From Treponema sp. UBA1233 (lineage in GTDB: Bacteria; Spirochaetota; Spirochaetia; Treponematales; Treponemataceae), in assembly GCA_002309305.1 (NCBI GenBank), contig DBWR01000020.1:65332-129331 (forward strand): a stretch of 64,000 bases of DNA, given 5' to 3'. Position numbers and translations under genes: made by a program. Each line of letters begins with the position of its first letter. Position 1 is the stretch's first letter. Below the pieces are notes generated by a model. It had not been told where the DNA came from. It made no database searches and saw only the letters and a program-made list of their open reading frames with translations. Below are positions 61,670 through 64,000 of the stretch, piece by piece.

Positions 61670-64000
61670 ATGATTAAGTTTTCAAAGACAGAAAGGATTG
61701 CATCTAAAATTTGCGGCGTCCTGCTTTTTATTCTAGCGTCTTTTTTAGTAACAGCCATAATCCTAAACATAATCGACTACAAGCCTGAAGGTTCACTTGA
61801 AACTCTGTGGACCATCGGTGAGACTCTAATCAATTCCTACGGCTTTTCATGCATCCTGATTCCAGGATTTTTGATGGTGGCAGGTGCATTCTGCTTTGAC
61901 TCACAGTGGACCGTTCAGCGTGCAATGGGCCTTTTGATCAGCATAATCCCCTTCTTCACGATCGTTGGGGCCGAAAAAATCGCCAGAAAAACCGTTGCAT
62001 TCGACACATACACAATCATGCTGGTAAAGCTCATACTACTGGGTGTACTCACTACCCTGCTCGTTCTGACCGAATACCTTGTGGCAATGATAATCGCCTC
62101 CGCAATCCAAAAAAAGGCCTTTGAAAAAAAGAATCAGGCAAAGGACGGAGAAAACCTGGATCAGGATGACGAAAGCCAGACCGAACAGAGTGCAAAAAAG
62201 ACCGGTTTCATTGCAGGCATAATGCAGCATTTTTCAAAGCCGAAGAAAAGAATCGAAGTAGACGAAATCGATCTTGAGGTGTATGACAGCCTTGATTCAG
62301 ATACGGACATGGACGCCACAGCCAATTCCGAAATAGACATCCCGGAAGACGAATATCCCGAAGAAGATTTTGAAGACGAAAGTGAGCCTGAACAGCAGGA
62401 AGAGCAGGAACAGAACGGAGACCCTGATAAAACCATAGTTTCCGTACAGCAGGAGGATGAAGCTCAGGTCCCCGCCGAAGAAGCTCCCAAAGAAAAGACC
62501 CAGAAAACCCAGAGCACAAGAACCTCAGGCGATGACACCGAATTCAACGAGCCAAAGATCGCGGAAAACTTTTTTGACCCACAGCAGGAAGAGAAAACCG
62601 TGGAAGTTCCCCGCACCACCGAAGAACTCTTGAAGGATGCGGAAGAAGAAGACGTATTTCAGGAGAATGAAAAGCATAAAGCCGGAGGAACCCTTTCCAG
62701 CCTGTGGAATTCCACAAAAAACAAATTCAGGGACCTGATGGAATTTGGCAAAAGACGTGAAGCCGAACAGGAAGAAGAAAGACAGAGGCGGAAGGAAGAA
62801 GCCAGACGAGCCAAAGAAGAAGTTGACATAGACGATTATTTTGAAGAAGCCGCTCCGGTACTTCCAAAGATAGACGAAGAAAACGAGAAAAGGGAAAATG
62901 TTTTTGTAAACGAACACCAGAAGGAAAACGGAGACTCCTTTATCCGCGAAGAAACTTTTGACATAGAAGATGAACTGGATCCAACCGACAAACCCAGTTA
63001 TGAAGCCGTAGATGACGATGAGGACGACATAATCCGCCAGTTTGAAACCGGAAACCTTAAGCTCAACGAAAACGATTTTGAACCCTCCTTTACCGACATT
63101 CAGGATGAAGAGCCGGAAGTGGAAATCGACATAAGTGCATTTGACAGGCCAAAGGCAAAAAAGGATTTTACTTCGGACGAAGACAGCATTGTTTTTGACG
63201 AAGACGCAAGCATTTACCGGGCCCCGGAACCAGAAAGAAAGCCTATCCACTATAGCGAGGAAGTAGAACGAAGGCACGCAAGGGAAGAAGCCGAAGCCAT
63301 AGAAAAAAAGCGTAAGGAAATGCAGGCTCAAGTCTCAATGCAAAAAAACAGGAAAGAGAGAAACCTGGTAGACATAGAGTCTCCTCTTGAGCAGACCAGA
63401 AGGACGGCAGACGAAGAAAGCAGACCCAAGATTGATGACTTTCAATTCATGGATGACGAACAGGAAGAAATTGAAGAGCCTCCAAAAGTACAGGTGCAGA
63501 AACCAAGGGAAGGCGGAGGACTTTTACACGCGGCCCAGCATACCCTGGATGAAGGAAACGAAGAGGAAGAAGAGAGTGAATCAGAAGGAATTCAAGACAT
63601 TCAGTTTCAGGATGATGAAGAATACCCGGAATATGAGGAAGACAACGGTGATGATTATCTTGATCCCCTGAACGATGATGATGAAGCCGAAGAAGAACCG
63701 GAAATCAAATTCGAGGAAAAACCAAAAAGACGAGTTCCTACAGGACCATACGAAATTCCAACATCACTTTTGACGGCATACGAAGACAATCCGTATTGGG
63801 TGATTGATGACGAAACAAAGGCGGCGGCAGTCAACCTAAAGGAAACACTGGCAGAGTTCAAGATTGAAGCGGAGATAACGGGAATTCAAAAAGGCCCGGT
63901 TGTCACCATGTTCGAAATACTTCCAGCCCCAGGTGTAAAGCTGAACCGAATCGTTGCACTGCAGGACAACATCGCACTACGTCTTGCAGCAAGCTCAGTC
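61670..64000 (+). CDS. ftsK: FtsK/SpoIIIE DNA translocase (5' part; continues beyond window)
   Basis: 777 codons are visible from ATG 61670 (GGTGGGAAG upstream). Four TM helices lie at about 14-35, 62-80, 86-103 and 115-145. A very long linker (about 150-690) rich in Glu and Asp follows, with short Lys/Arg patches. The start of the motor's alpha domain is visible: PTGPYEIPTSLLTAY, EAEITGIQKGPVVTMFEILP, APGVKLNRIVALQDNIALRL. The Walker motifs and gamma domain must lie past base 64000. FtsK pumps DNA toward dif at the septum and activates XerCD. A TCCGTC/GACGGA inverted repeat lies about 50 nt upstream. Divergent from rsmI. Confidence 0.93.
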   Translation, partial: MIKFSKTERIASKICGVLLFILASFLVTAIILNIIDYKPEGSLETLWTIGETLINSYGFSCILIPGFLMVAGAFCFDSQWTVQRAMGLLISIIPFFTIVGAEKIARKTVAFDTYTIMLVKLILLGVLTTLLVLTEYLVAMIIASAIQKKAFEKKNQAKDGENLDQDDESQTEQSAKKTGFIAGIMQHFSKPKKRIEVDEIDLEVYDSLDSDTDMDATANSEIDIPEDEYPEEDFEDESEPEQQEEQEQNGDPDKTIVSVQQEDEAQVPAEEAPKEKTQKTQSTRTSGDDTEFNEPKIAENFFDPQQEEKTVEVPRTTEELLKDAEEEDVFQENEKHKAGGTLSSLWNSTKNKFRDLMEFGKRREAEQEEERQRRKEEARRAKEEVDIDDYFEEAAPVLPKIDEENEKRENVFVNEHQKENGDSFIREETFDIEDELDPTDKPSYEAVDDDEDDIIRQFETGNLKLNENDFEPSFTDIQDEEPEVEIDISAFDRPKAKKDFTSDEDSIVFDEDASIYRAPEPERKPIHYSEEVERRHAREEAEAIEKKRKEMQAQVSMQKNRKERNLVDIESPLEQTRRTADEESRPKIDDFQFMDDEQEEIEEPPKVQVQKPREGGGLLHAAQHTLDEGNEEEEESESEGIQDIQFQDDEEYPEYEEDNGDDYLDPLNDDDEAEEEPEIKFEEKPKRRVPTGPYEIPTSLLTAYEDNPYWVIDDETKAAAVNLKETLAEFKIEAEITGIQKGPVVTMFEILPAPGVKLNRIVALQDNIALRLAASSV

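Noticed and set aside
62525..63331. Long minus-strand frame opposite the ftsK linker
   Set aside because: It is the antisense of GAA/GAG-rich codons, giving a Phe-rich low-complexity protein; no ribosome site, and ftsK is clearly the real gene.

Overview
The window looks like a chromosomal segment of a treponeme or close relative (Spirochaetota). This is inferred from gene content: a spirochaete-type FlgM, c-di-GMP proteins (EAL, PilZ-like), a six-TM chemoreceptor, FtsK with a very long acidic linker, and giant Ig-like surface lipoproteins. No rRNA or tRNA gene and no CRISPR array was seen.

Region 1 (1-37199, nearly all minus strand) is a surface-protein locus. Three tandem paralogues of about 3,160 to more than 3,290 residues share a lipoprotein-like N-terminus, a long series of Ig-like modules and a propeller-like C-terminus. 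They are followed upstream by a 2,171-residue Ig-repeat protein that ends in a putative outer-membrane beta-barrel. Paralogues 1 and 2 share a duplicated upstream block with the same TTGACA-17-TAAATT promoter and a 5'-UTR stem-loop. That block ends at 20132-20188 in a relic of the last codons and half the terminator of a lost fourth paralogue. A Phd/VapC-type toxin-antitoxin pair occupies the adjacent space.

Region 2 (37458-43873) holds a Sir2 deacylase, a membrane-anchored solute-binding-like protein, an EAL phosphodiesterase with a degenerate GGDEF domain translationally coupled to a frameshifted glycan-binding-type gene, a small heat-shock protein behind a consensus sigma-54 promoter, and a PilZ-like protein.

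Region 3 (43978-52206) contains a small ORF, DUF4015 hydrolase and mnmE operon; a DUF4143-type ATPase behind three exact 33-nt-period repeats; an outer-membrane beta-barrel protein; a 512-nt intergenic region with two candidate structured RNAs; and purD with a promoter that predicts a leaderless mRNA.

Region 4 (52220-64000) carries an MCP, a NifU-like protein next to a SlyD with an 11-cysteine tail, a shikimate-kinase-like protein, two RsmI-type methyltransferases, a conserved unknown protein, a SpoU methyltransferase, an Fe-ADH homologue that has lost its metal ligands, FlgM, and the 5' part of ftsK. Four genes (the solute-binding-like gene, the ATPase, purD, rsmI) have a -10 box only 6-8 nt before the start codon, suggesting leaderless transcripts are common here. 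Dispersed palindromic and GAAAGTTGA-type repeats fill several intergenic gaps.
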